Part shown: positions 1 through 13,600 of the stretch, piece after piece | How the letters are laid out: every line of letters starts with the position of its first letter | Position numbering within the stretch: position 1 is the stretch's first letter | Origin: Fragum whitleyi | Taxonomy: Eukaryota > Mollusca > Bivalvia > Cardiida > Cardiidae | Length of the DNA stretch: 64,000 nucleotides | Direction of reading: 5' to 3' | Assembly: GCA_948146395.1 (NCBI GenBank) | Contig: OX411558.1 | Span: forward strand, 50,331,122 to 50,395,121 | Program-made: the position numbers and the translations under genes | The notes under the pieces: model-generated | The model's database searches: none | What the model saw: only the letters and a program-made list of their open reading frames with translations | Told to the model about the DNA's origin: nothing

Positions 1-498
1 ATGTAAGACTTAACTATAATTCAGAGATAAATTATGTTTCAAATTTTAAAACGAGGCTTCGGGATCAATATATGCAGGAATGGTACCATAACATAAATCA
101 TTTACCTAAATTATCAAGTTATTGCAAATTTAAGGAAAACTTTCAGTAAGAACCATATCTTGATATCATTAAAATCGAAAAGTTGTTAAAAATGTTTGCA
201 TGTTAGTTCACATAATTTAGAAATCGAAACCGGTCGTTATAATAATATCTCAAGACAAGAGAGAATTTGTAAATTATGTAATTTGGGTCAGGTTGAAGAT
301 GAATATCACTTTCTTTTGTGCTGTCCTAAGTTTTTAGATATTAGACGTAAATTTTTCCTTAGAATAGCATGGCCTAATATACATAAGTTCATAAATATAA
401 TGTCATCAACAAATAAAAGGAATGTACTAAATACTGTTAAGTTTATCGCATCCGCATTTGAAGCTCGCAAGAACTATCTTGATACTACTGTTCATTAA
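1..498 (+). pseudogene. LINE (non-LTR retrotransposon) reverse transcriptase, 3' remnant
   Basis: The C-terminal end of a LINE-type reverse transcriptase is recognisable. From about 49 the frame reads residues such as RLRDQYMQEWYHNI, hits an in-frame stop near 148, and another near 205. After a frame change the stretch 196-498 gives the characteristic tail with CKLCN, then DEYHFLLCCP, then an LDIRRKFF-like motif. This cysteine/histidine tail followed by a DEYHFLL..CP motif is typical of many LINE polymerases annotated in molluscs. The copy is 5'-truncated by the window edge and broken by stops and a frameshift, so it is dead. Family assignment beyond non-LTR is not possible from this piece. 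Confidence 0.75.
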
Positions 499-1467
499 CT
501 AGGTTGCACACGTACAAAGTTCTCAGCTATGTTAGATATTTTGTATATTGAATTTAGAGATACACTGTATTTGTAAAAATTGCTAAGTTTTGTGTCAAAG
601 CCATATTTTTGCTGTATTGTAAATGGCTAAAGATATATTGTGTCGATATATGCCAATAAATGTAAAACTGTAATTTGAAAGAAACCAGATTGGTGGATAG
701 AGGGACTTGAGTCTATTTCAATGAGAAATTTGGAATTGTCTTAGTTTTTTGAGTATATTCTTGTTCCAAGTAAATAAAATTCTTGACCCTTTTAAAGTTT
801 GGAAAAAAACATTTTTATGTGTACAAATCAGTTTTGATTATTAATCGATAATTGAATCGAAAGCAGTTTCCTATTCAATTCGATTTTCGATTCTAATTTT
901 TGACCGATTTTACATCACTAAATCGAAGAGTAAATGATGTTTCTGCTTATACTACACATATTGTAAATATACAGCTAGAAACAATGTGTCTCGCAATTGT
1001 GTATATATAACAACACGTTTAGGATAGAGTACGAGAGCCGTGGTATATGTGAAATAGACACGAGCATCAGCGAGACCACGCTTTTCTTACACTATCCCGA
1101 AACCTCTTCATAATGAAAAAGAGTTAATCTCGATGTGATATTACTCTAATCAAGTGTCAATATGCTGAAATCACGTATGAATCTATTTCCGTTACCAATT
1201 TCAGATCTTTTGCACTTTGCGACTGTCGAAAGTCCTTAGGATAAAATAGCTGTATAAAATGCTCGTCATCTTTTTGAAATGACTCCGCCCCCAAAACCTG
1301 TCGAGATTCACGTGCAATTCACACTATGACCGTAAATCTGTAAAAACAATGCTCTGAGTTGTATCTGTGATATATACTTTTGAAATACTGTTCTCTGATT
1401 GGCCGATTCGCTTCAAGCGTGGTCTAAGCTTTGTTAACACACAAGTTGTAACTATAACTCATGACAG
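499..1467. other. LINE 3' flank, then intergenic or intronic sequence
   Basis: Up to about 680 the sequence looks like the 3' untranslated end of the LINE (AT-rich, with AATAAATGTAAAACTG near 655). From there to 1467 I see no gene, RNA or clear repeat. It probably belongs to an LRP intron upstream of the first visible LDLa exon. Confidence 0.4.
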
Positions 1468-1510
1468 TTTACATGTAATAACACGCTGTGTATACACACA
1501 AGATATAAAT
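1468..1510 (+). repeat. Partial duplicate of the adjacent LDLa exon (pseudo-exon)
   Basis: This 43-bp stretch repeats, at an offset of exactly 100 bp, the middle of the LDLa exon at 1568-1610. About 39 of 43 bases match, including TGTAATAACAC, GTGTATACACA and AAGATATAAAT. It lies in the intron just before the true exon and has no full set of LDLa cysteines, so it is read as a degenerate local duplication rather than a used exon. Confidence 0.7.
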
Positions 1511-1541
1511 TCATGTATAACCCATGTCTTTATATTTCCAG

Positions 1542-1661
1542 CTAACAAGCAATGTGCCCCACAAGAGTTTAAATGTAATAACACATTGTGTATACACATA
1601 AGATATAAATGTAACACAGATAATGATTGCGGAGACGGTTCCGATGAAGGGTCGTTTTGTG
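1542..1661 (+). CDS. LRP exon 1 of window: LDLa repeat 1
   Basis: 120-bp phase 1-1 exon between TTTCCAG and GTGAGAC. It encodes a full LDLa module with [19 protein letters not shown] and the calcium-binding end [11 protein letters not shown]. The first upstream exon, which must supply the first base of the opening codon, is outside the window or unrecognised. Confidence 0.85.
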
Positions 1662-4600
1662 GTGAGACTATATTATCATCTCTTATCATTTTACACTATA
1701 TTGTATACAAATTCCTCTTTTATTACCACAAAATTTCCTTAGTACGTTCATTACGTTGTCAGATGCCATTTCCCCAAAAGAGCACCAAAATGTACTATTA
1801 ATTTGAAAATCGCATTATATTCGTTAATCAAACGAGTCAACTGTCCATACCGATATTTTGAAATGTTTCTTTGCAAATTCTAAGTATTTAATTTTGCCGG
1901 ACATCGTCTATTTTTTTTCTCAAGAAAAGCCTCCACATTAAGTTTTAAAGTGTTAAAGTACGCATTTTTGCATCAATGCAATATTTGAGCATAATACATG
2001 AACGCCCAATTAAAAAAACAAACCTTTTATCTGTTATTATATCTGTGTTTTTCTACTTTTTAAAAATAATCAAAGGTTTTTTTTCGAAATCCAAGTAAAT
2101 AGTCATCCTTTTTTTACAAAACCTGCCAAATAAATGTTTGTTATGGTTTAAATTGCTCATGACGCACTAGGCGTTTTTCATGCATGACATTTGTTTTGCT
2201 GAATTTTAACAAAATCAGATGTTTTGTCTCATGATGTCACTAATACTTACTCCACTTTTTCATAAAATGATATTTCAGCTGACCATAAATGTCATCCGGG
2301 CTATTTTCAATGTAATGATAAGCGATGTATTCCTGAAAACCTTGTATGTGATGGAGAGGAGCATTGTTATTCCGGGGAGGATGAACAAGGGTGTCCACCA
2401 TTAAAATGTTCAGGTATACACCTCTTACCCTTAAGGTAAAAACATGAGGCAACAGTTAAGGTAGTCGAACCGTAAAATATCCGCAACATTTCGGCACTCA
2501 CGATCTTTCAAAATGTTTGCCGAGGTTTCTGAATGAAAATCATTAGGAAACCTCGGTTAACACTGTTAAATTTCATTTCTTCCAAAACGTTGCGGAACTT
2601 TTACGGGTCCACTACCTTAAGAACACCACGAAGTTGACACGCATCTCGGTCAAAACCATTCTTAATCGCTCGCTTTGCGCTTCATTCATTCATTCAAAAC
2701 ACTCACTCCAATCATTCAAAAATGCTCACCAATTGTTTCAAAAAATTCGAAATCTTTCAAAATGATCAATATTTCAATCAATTCGGTCAATAAGACGCAT
2801 GATTTATTGGTTAGTGTTGATATTTGAACGTCTGATTTGAAAGTGAACACACGAAACCAGAAAAATGCGTAGATTTTATTAAAGGGAGGTAAAAGATTAG
2901 CGCATATTTCGTCCCTATGGGCGAAATTATTGTTTATGCTTTACCTTGTTTGAATTTCATCAAGAATCACTTTTTACAGTCATACAATTTTATTCTGAAA
3001 TCATTCCAAAATCATTTGCTGCGTTAATTTAACGATACTCTTTATTGTTACAGTTCGCTTTTCATGATCGTAAATAATTTTTTACACTTTCCATTATTAC
3101 TATTTATAAAATACAATCTATTGTTGACTTAAGCAGTAGCCTACAATTTCAATATGTCTAACGAACGAGATGTTCCTTTTCTATGTGCTTCGTTGGAAAA
3201 TGTTTTTTCAGTCTGATGAGTATTATAATCAATATCTTAGGGATCTCCTAATGATTTTACGAATCTTAAAACGACATATTCTTATAATCATACTGAAGCA
3301 ACCGTGTCTATTAAACGCCCATCTTTTTTAAGCGATCGTTTTCAAATTCCATTTTTTAAATAAAAATATCTGAAATCGTGGATTCAGTTGGTCGAAAAAT
3401 ATTGGAAATCAATTACTTTGTATTTAAAAAAAACCTCATTAGAATCGTCTCAGTGAGACGATTCTATTCATGTTTACTTAAAACAACATAAGATTATCGA
3501 TAAAATAGCAATTACATAAATATTCAATTAAAATATTTTTTTCTTATATGTAAAGAAAACGTGTGCTTAGCGACCTTTCTCTTTAACGACCGTCATTTGG
3601 TGATCCCATAAGTGGTCGCTTAATACACGTTTTACTGTATATTAATAATTAGCGAATCGCTTTCGGCACTATAAGAAGAAAATTTATTATAATATCGTTG
3701 TTTCGGAAAAAGATTTACTTCTTCGTTAGTTTTAATAAGGATATTTACATGTTACACGAATTTCATTTCCTCTTTTTACAGGCGACTCGTTTAAATGTAC
3801 GACTGTCAGACAGTGTATACCCATACAATATCGCTGTGACGGAGCTTTAGACTGTCAGGACTCATCCGATGAAAAAGAATGTCGTAAGTTTAGTTTATTA
3901 TGGAACGCCCCGACTGCCTCATGCTGTTCGTATCTGATTTGTTATGTCCTAAAATCAGGTTGTTATGTGCATTTCTAGTTTGTCTTGATCAAAAGTCATT
4001 CCGTCTTGTGCAAATATTAGTATGTCGTGCAAATATATTAAATCGTTAGTGCTTTTTATGGTTTGTTATGCACATTTTGTAATTTGGCCTGTATGGAAAT
4101 CAATATGTCTTGCGCTAATTAATTTGTTATATGCAAAGAACAGTTTTTGATGTAGTCAAAACAATTTGTCGTGTAAACTTTACACTAAACGACTTGTCAA
4201 GTGTTAATTACAACCTGATTTTCAGACATAACGAATCAGATATTAACAACATAGGGCAGTCGAGGCGTTCCATAGTTTATACCTAGTTTATGATATCTTT
4301 TGAATATTTGTCGTCTAAACATTGATAAAAATCGATAAGGCTTATTTCAAGAATAGTACTCAAATATGGGGTCTTTAGATCTTAACGTTTGACTATGGCA
4401 CTCGTTAAGCGACCAAAACAATCTTCATTCAGAGACCTTTGGTCTCAAAGAAGCGTCAATACTTATTTGCCAAGTTGCCTTTTGTTTTTGGAACAAAAGT
4501 ACTCTTTAACATTGTTGTCTTTATTTAACACGGTTTGGTATTAACTAATTGACATTTATACCCCTAAAATATATTTGTGACCCGTCACACGAAAAGGGAC

Positions 4601-7600
4601 CATCTAGGCAGTGGGTAAAGTCATGACTCTAGTCAGACTGCGCGGATTGCGCAGACTGACTTGGGTCAAAACTTTTCGTATGTGCCTATTTTCTGAATCT
4701 AGAATGATCAATTTACCTTCCCATGAAAGAATTTTTGAAATGCGACTTCTGATTGACCTATGCTGGATCCAATCTCTTTTTCAAATTCTACAGAGTTCCC
4801 AGATTTTCCCTTTTCGCGTGACCGGTCACATATATATATAAACAACAAAAATAATTTTCTAAAAAAGCCCCCCTTTTACGGTTCATGAATTAGTCCCGAT
4901 GCTCTAACCCTTTCTTTCAGAAGTGGTAGATCAAAATTTGAATTACGCCAAAACGCCGCATTCTGAATACACGATATTCAACTCGTTTTTCTTGAAGACG
5001 AGCTGATCTTAGTATAGAATAAATAGTTTTGAGATCCACAATGCTGCATAATAATATTTCCAATCTAGATTTGTTTTTAAGGTGTCTTTTTACGTTAGAT
5101 CGTATACTTCTTATATTGCAGCTGAGCGTCCGGACAATGGTTGTTTTACCCACGAGTTTAAGTGTATGACAGGGGGCTGTATACCTCTAACCTGGAAATG
5201 TGATCGACATCCTGATTGTGCTGACCACTCGGACGAAAGGAATTGTGGTATGTGATGGTTTAAAGGTAGTGGAACCGTAACAGTTCCGCAACATCTCGGA
5301 ACTTATTTTCTTTCACAATGGTAACCAAGGTTTTCAATGAAAATCATTAGGAAGCCTTGGTTAACACTGTTAATGTTCATTACTCCCGAAACGTTGAGGG
5401 TCCACAACCTTAAAACCGATAAGGTCGATTATTCCAAGAAAAATAAAGAATATAAACAACATTACGAAAACATGCTACGCACTTTCAGTTCCGTAATAAA
5501 ATTCAGCTCCGCAGAACAATAGTTTAGGCCTATAGATTGTTACAGTCTAAGTATGTTATGTTTGTAAAGAGTGACAAGAATTTTCAACGCAAGCAGAATT
5601 TCGGGAAATTAAAGACTGCTTACTTAATTTTCCAGTCGGTGTTAACTGACCCGATTCTTTCGCTTCATTTTTTTAAAGTCGCTTTATGCCTTCAAAGGTA
5701 AGCCAGGACGTTTCTGTTTTGTAGCTGAAATTGATTAAAAATTGAAACCGCTCACAGAAGCTAAACAAATATTTTGTCAATTCAGGTGGGCATAAGATGT
5801 CCTTATCAAATATTGAATAGTATGACAGCTGATTGAAACATGTCTGAAGAGACAGAGCCTTACCGTAAAAGCTCTAATAGAATAGCCCAACTAGAACCAT
5901 CACATTTCCTTTTGAAAGGGATGGGCTTTTATTAGAGACTACGCTTCATATCGATAGCTCAGTGCGAAACGAAACAATATATAAACGTATAGGCAGTTAC
6001 AACTGTTACGCTCTGAGCCATCGATATTTGTATCAATGGTGAAATATGACCAAAAAAAGAAACTTAATCCATACAAATTATTAAAATTTGATTGGGGAAA
6101 AATGCATAAAACCACTGCTGAATTTTATTGCCCTGATTTTGTGGGCATTGGCTTTAGGTAGAGGATTCAAGAGCTTGTAAAATCACATCAAAAATAGTCG
6201 ATTTCAACCTCCAATTTGGGGAACGGGGTTTTATTGGAGAATGGGGCTCTATTTGAATTTTATCTTATAACTATACAACTATCCGTATGATAACATGCTG
6301 TATGATATCTTTTATGATATCACATAGTTATTTTTAGAACATGATATAATTTGGTTATTTTTAGAAAGTTGCATTTCAATTAGAAAAACCGACAAAAACA
6401 AGACAAATACAGGTAATAAGATAAATATAATACATACTTAGTGTATTGTATGAAAAAATATCAAACTCGGTTGTGAGAATTGATAATTGTCTCGGCACAG
6501 CCTCGACAATTTACAATTCTCCCAACCTCGTTAGATATTTTTTTTCATATAATACACTAAGTACGTATTATATATTTACGGTATTTGGTTTGTATTTCAG
6601 ACGCACCACTGACTTGCTCCCCAAAACAGTTCGAGTGCAAAAATGGCCGCTGTATATCACGTGACTATGTTTGTGACAAACAAAATGACTGTGTTGATAA
6701 CAGTGATGAGGATTCCAGTCTAAATTGTCGTAAGTTCATTCTTTTTCACTTGCCGGGTTACAATATCATTTGAATTATTTTAAGATGTCATGGATTTTTT
6801 AGTAGAAAAAAAACTAGTGAATTAACAGTCTATTTTGAATTGTAAATTGCCAAAAAAACGAGTCTTTTAGGTTGACTATCCTTTTGTCTAACCGGAATAG
6901 TTACAATGATTGATTTTCATAAAGGCGACGTTCCCTTGCTTATTTCATGACAAAACCTTTTAATAAGTTCCATTAAAAGACGTTTAAGGTTGAAAGGAAG
7001 TTTCATTAACATGATTCGTATTGAATTATATAGCGCCCCCTGTAGTGGAGTGTCCTATTGGACAGTGGAGTTGCCCGGGTGATGACGTCATTTGTATCAA
7101 CAGTTCGAAAGTGTGTGACGGGAATGAGGATTGTCCCGGGGGTCATGACGAGGGGGTCGGATGTGGTGAGTAGAATAGTCGAATTTAAGGTGGCGGGACC
7201 GTTAAAAGTCCGCAACATTTCGGACTAAATGTTCTTTCACAATTTTAACCGATGTTTCCTAATGAAAATCATTAGGAAACCTCGGTTAACACTGTTTTAG
7301 TTCATTACTCCCGAAACGTTGCGGAACCACTCCCACCACTCGGCTTTGATTATATAGCATTGTGACTGGCTGAAATAATTGTTCAAAGCTCTATTAACAA
7401 TATTTTGAGTATCCAACTATCATATGGTACTCAACTTTTGCTAGGAAACAAAACGAAATACAATTTATTGTTTTCAATGAAAGACTTCCTTCTAACTAAA
7501 ACAATTTTAATATATTATTTTCGGAGTACACCATGTCGTATGTATTTTACCGAGAGCATCGCGTGCGCATGACAACGCTCGGCTGCGAGTGCTATTTAAT

Positions 7601-10600
7601 GCAGAGAATCTAAGTAACACGGGCCATAACTCTCACAGAAACGTTTCCAGAGTTGTCCTTCTATTAAGCCTGAGTAGCTTTTATGTCGATGACTACACAT
7701 GCCAAATTTAGATACGATATATACAATAACAACAGAAATATGGCTTAAAGTCAAATTTACAACGTCAACGCCAACGTAAACGACCGCACTAACGTCAACA
7801 GATATGCTCACGTCATCAATGATATGACAATAGCTAGATAATTTACCGAGCTAAGCAATTAATAGAAGATTGGAATAAAATGCTTAAACATTGATTGAAT
7901 ATAATTCTAGAAAAATAAAATACATTCTTTCGGTTTTGATCCCTAGCAAAAGTTGTGTAGTATATACTTGCACACAGAGTATTTCAATAAAATGTCTCAA
8001 ATTAATGTGTTTAATTAGTTTAATTCAATAGGAAAAACTGGATAATACTTTTGGGATATTAACCTAAACATGCAATCATGTATATCTATAACCAGGATTT
8101 TAGGACCAAATTTTAATGAAAAAAAAACCCTCAAACATTTGAATCATCAATATATCATTCTAATGACAGAAAGCCATATAAGCGATTGTGTGTCGTCTTG
8201 CAATAAGAAGGAGACAGTGTATTTGATAATGAGTACAATTCAATATAATTAAGAAGATTTTGTTCTACGACAAAAGCAGATAAGCATAAACATAAATTCG
8301 CTCCTCCCACTAGCTAAATTTCTTTCCGAAATCATTAAAAAATAATTCATTTTGGGAATTCGATAATGAAGTTATCTGTAAAAGCTTTGCACTTTTAAGA
8401 CACGTACGTCTTCCTAGTCATGAGATCAGTGGAATTTCTACTTTTTGGTACGTGTCCTAAATGTGTCTTACAAACAGTGATATTGTTTCCGATAAAATAT
8501 TTCTTGTCTAAAGCATCTTTTAATTTCAGGCCAACATTTTCCGGTGTCCATTTCGAGCCACCTCTTTCCCTCAAATTTAGTTGCTTTTCTTAACTCCTGT
8601 GTTTTCAGTTATTTTACCTATCTAATTACCTTTGTGTTATAAATGACGTTTTATCTTTGTAGAACAAAAAATGACAAAGCATTCCGATGATCCAAATACA
8701 TCAATGGAGACTGGTTGATTTTCGGTATTCATATAAAATATTTTAAGGACGACTTTAACGTCACTACTACAATACATTCCTGCTTTACATTAAGCTCGTT
8801 CATCATAGAATTTCTTTATTAAATGTCTCAAAGTCAAAATATCACAAACTTGTTGCATTTGTGCAAGCAATGTCTGAGAAACTGACTTGTCGGAGAAATA
8901 AGAGCAGAGCCGGCGACTCGTCGAATAAATAAATTGCACCGAAAGCTTCTATTTGTTCCTGTTGTGTGTTTCCAATTATCCCTGTTGACAGATTTAATGC
9001 TTTTGCAATGTCTATTTTGGACCGTTTCCTTCGCGCTTGTTTTTAAGTGATTATTTTATTGTTCGCTTGGTTTTATTTAAGTATTTTCGCATGTCTTTGA
9101 TTTCCTCATTACTTGCTTGCGAACCAACTCTTTTTTTAAGTTCCCTGATTCATTTTACTGTTCGCCTGGTGATCTTATTATTTTCGCATATCATATGCTT
9201 TATGTAAATAGTGTTCCTATTTTTGTTTGCTTCTTCTTTTACTCACGCCTTTGCTCCACCCACTACCCGGTTTTGACCAATTAGAGAGAAGTGAATGTTC
9301 GATCAATAATGGCGGATGCAGTTACAAATGTGTACAGACACCGCGAGGACCCATATGTATATGTCCGGATGGTCAACAATTGGACGGAACCACGAAATGT
9401 ATTGGTAATTATTTTACTTTAAGTTCATGACACTTTGATACCTTGAAGTTTTGGGCTCATACTTCGATGGATACAGTTTTGTGTACGAAAGTAGGTTATT
9501 TGGGTTGTTTGCGAAATAATGTACTTCCATAATTAAGTACACAAGTTTTTTTGTGTATTTGCGAAAAAATTGTTCTTCTGTGAGTATGTAAGTATTGTGG
9601 TTTACCTGTGAACAAAAGTAGTTCCGTATTTGAGTATGCAATTATTCTTTTTATTTTACAATCAAACCAGAGTATTGTCTTAAAAAATATCATTCCTTCT
9701 AGTGAAAGTGTGCCGTTGTGCAGGACTCGTGTTTGACCCTTTAACTAGGGTTTTGATCCCAAAAATATGAAAAATATCTTAATTTGACCCCTAGAAATTT
9801 CTCTAAGGGGACCCCCTTCTCCAAGGGGGACCCCCTTGTGAGAAATTACTGAGGGTCAGAACATGGTTTTATACCTAAGAGTTTTATAAATTACCATCTA
9901 AAAGTTCTTTTAATTCAGATTTGACCCCAAGAATTTCATAGGTTAGGAGTCAATGACTCCCCTTTATCAAACACTAACAAGAGCCCTTTTGTGTTCAATT
10001 ATATAAGGGTACAAGAAACAATGAAGACACCTTGTTGCCAAAGATATTTCACAAAACACATTTTCCATCTTTGAAATTAATCAAATCATTTCTAGGAGTA
10101 AAGTATTCAGTTTCTTCAACTTTTTGTGCGACAAAGAAGATTTTAAAAGCAAAACTATCCACGTTCATTGATTTAACTTACCGATGGGAACTTTGCCGAG
10201 GCCTGTTTAATTATTTACAATACTTTAAATACGATCCTTATTTAAAAGCGGTCGCTTACTATGGTATTTTAAACAATATCATATGTATTCCTAACATCAT
10301 TATTTTTCAAGATTCGAATGAGTGCAAGACGCCCTGGGTCTGTAGCCAAAAGTGCATCAATATAAAGGGGAAGTATAAATGTCTATGCGACGACGGTTAT
10401 ACGAAGATGGCCGATGGACAAAGATGTTTGGCGAACAGAGGTACGGTTTTTGTCTATCCCGCTTGCGGTAAGCGATACAAAGTCACAGCTCGGTGAATAT
10501 GCATAGTGAGTCCGTTAGTTCGTCCTACCGATTTTGTCCAAGCATTTACCCCAACATTTATGGAATGATTTTGAAATAACTTAGCACAATTGTTCCCCAA

Positions 10601-13600
10601 CGGGAGAAGATGTTCTATTTGAAAGTAATTTTACATAGATCCAAGATCAAGATCACGGCTGAAGGTAAAAACCCCAATTCTAAAATTGACAAGTTGAATG
10701 ATTTTGAATGATTTAGGAATGAAATTGAATGATTGGGTGGGGCAAGGTTTGAGTAAATTTAATTGGGGGGGGGGGGGGTAATCCAATATCGCGAATTTTG
10801 TTCAGTATGAACAAAATTAGCGATATTGATTACATCCCTTTAATAAAATATGCATACCATATCTACATATAGCCTCTTATTTCTTCAAGAACCTACTAGG
10901 CGCTTACAATTTGAATTTTATTAGTGAAATCGCGATTTTTCGCTATCCAAACCTATTTTGAATGACGTTGTTGATTCTATATTTTTCAATGGGTTTAGGC
11001 GTTTTTGAGCGGTTTGAGTGAGTGTTTGGAATGAATAAATGGAGCGCTGAATGAACGATTTAGAATAGTTTTGAATGGGGTGAATGTCAATTTCACGATG
11101 TTTAAAATGTAACTTACATCCTTCAAATCGACATATACATGTATGTCGTGTTGTGAGGTAGGTGTTTAAGTAATCACACGATCACGATATCAATTATTTA
11201 ATGACTATGTAAAATATTTCAGAGTTGAGTATGCTTATATTAAGTTACTGATATTATTGTTATAATTTTATTGTGAAACATTGTTGACCTGTCACTCATT
11301 TAATATTCCAGTTGACCTTCATTGATATTCGGAACCCACTTCCTTATATAGATTCAAAATACTCAAACAGTACATTCAAATAACAAAATATACCCGGTTG
11401 TGCTAAATGACCAGACACAGCTATAGGTGTAAGGCCAGGAACTTGCAATGTAGAGGTCCGAAGATCGAATCTCTTTCTAGTCTTATTATTTTTTTTCTTT
11501 TTTGTTAATACGATGTTACTTTTACTGGCTGTAATTTATCAAAATCCTCGTGACCCCAGCTTGAATAAGTGACAACAGCTTATTAATTCCATGAAAATTA
11601 AAGTAATGAGAGAAAAAAAAAACAATTTAGAATATTACAAAGTTAACAAGAAATTCAAGAGACAATAAAACTGTCTCTTTAGTTAATCATAAAATTAAAG
11701 TTAAAGCAATTTGAGGAAAAATCACTGTATCCGACTGCGTGCGTATTCGAACCTGGTCTGTCATTTCAATTACTCAAATATGCCAAACCGTTTAGACCAC
11801 TGCGCTACGGACCCAATTGTAACAATTTCACTATTATATTTGATGTGATAATAAAATTATTTTAAAAACCTCGCGGATATTAACGACAGTTTACGAAAAC
11901 TAATGAGTGACAGGTCATCAATGGTTCACAATACTTAGCTTTGCGTATCTGGCTTAAAAAGCACACCATATAATAAGTTTGAAACGTGTCAACACTGGCC
12001 AGGCTGGTTGGAATGTGCAAATCGGATCAGTGTTGGTACAATTCTTTTGAAGCAGTACTTCTTATTCTAAAAATATAATTCTACAATCCCAGACTAAACA
12101 TTATTATATGGTCTGTTTTTTCAGTCGGATACGCAAAGCTTAGAAAAATTATAACAACAATAATAACAACTGATTATGATGTGTTGAATCACATGTTTTG
12201 CGTTATTATTCAAGTGAAGGATGTGGCTTAGCGTAATTTGGCGAGTTAACTTTTCAATACTTTGGGTTCTTTCAAAAGTAAGGCCGCAATTATCGTTACC
12301 GCGTGCAAATACGTAAGCACATTTCATCGTTTGGTAACCAAAGCCTCGTAACTTCAGCTTTGTCAAGCTGAAGTTACGAGGGTTTGTATCCAACCTACTA
12401 TTTAAGGTCTTAAGTTATTGACGTGGACTATCGATAGAAGTAAGTAAATATAAATAATAACTGATTCACCTTAACATTAAGTGCAACTACCCGTTATTTA
12501 GACTCTACCCCACCAGTGGAAAAATATCTATATGGCGGAGTTCTTATATTGGCCCTTTTCGGCAAACGGTTCAACTGCTTATATTATTGTATAAAATTTG
12601 ATTTCTTTGCTTATTCTTGTCTCTTTTTATAGTTGTCTTTTATGAGGCCCGTCAGGCTGTAAAGAACCATCCGGGAACTCCACACAATTAATATTTGAAA
12701 AGATGGTTGGTTCTAGAATAGGTCATCCGGATGTCGCGTTTGTAAAATTTCTTTTTAGGAAGGTAAATGATTATGATTCAGAAAATCAACCAAGTATGAT
12801 AAGGATCAATCCTAGACAGACTGCGCATTCTCATCAGTCTGACCAGGGTTTAAACCGTACACACTACCAGTATGGTCCCTTTTCATCTAACAGGTCACAT
12901 ATATTTTCTTTGTTCGTGACGCGTCACATTTGATTTATTTCTTACAGACAGCTACATTCCGAAACTGTACGTCTGCGACAAAAACTTGATCACGGTTGCC
13001 AGTCTAGACACGTCCGCCATTTTACAGACACTTCCGGTTCCGGGAGCACGACAACTCGCCGGCCTTGACATTGATGTTGAAAACAAGCGTCTGTATGCAT
13101 CGGATTCCAAAACTATGAAGATATATGGGATGAATCTAGATGGTTCCAATGTAACGACTGTAAGTTATCATTCACTTTGGTTTGTTTCAGTAAGTGCGCC
13201 TTTTTCAACTGTTTAATTCAAGTCACAGACAGGGAAACACCTTCCCATGGCTTCCTGCCATTTCTCACACCGGTATTACCACATCATTTCATCCAAACTC
13301 TGCACATCCCGCACAGTCCAACTTCTTAACATGCAATAAACCATATTTTATCTTATAACTATATAAATAACCTTGTGATAACATTCCATATGATATTTTT
13401 ATGATAGCACATGGATATTTTTAGAAACAATGACATAATGCGTTTTTTTAGACACTTGCATTTCTGTTAGAAACATCGACGAAAACAAGGCAAAAGAGGT
13501 TATAAGATAAATATGATACATACTTAGTGTATTGTATGAAAAAATATCTAACTCTGTTGAGGGAATCGATAATTGCCTCGGTAGAGCCTTGATTATCAAG

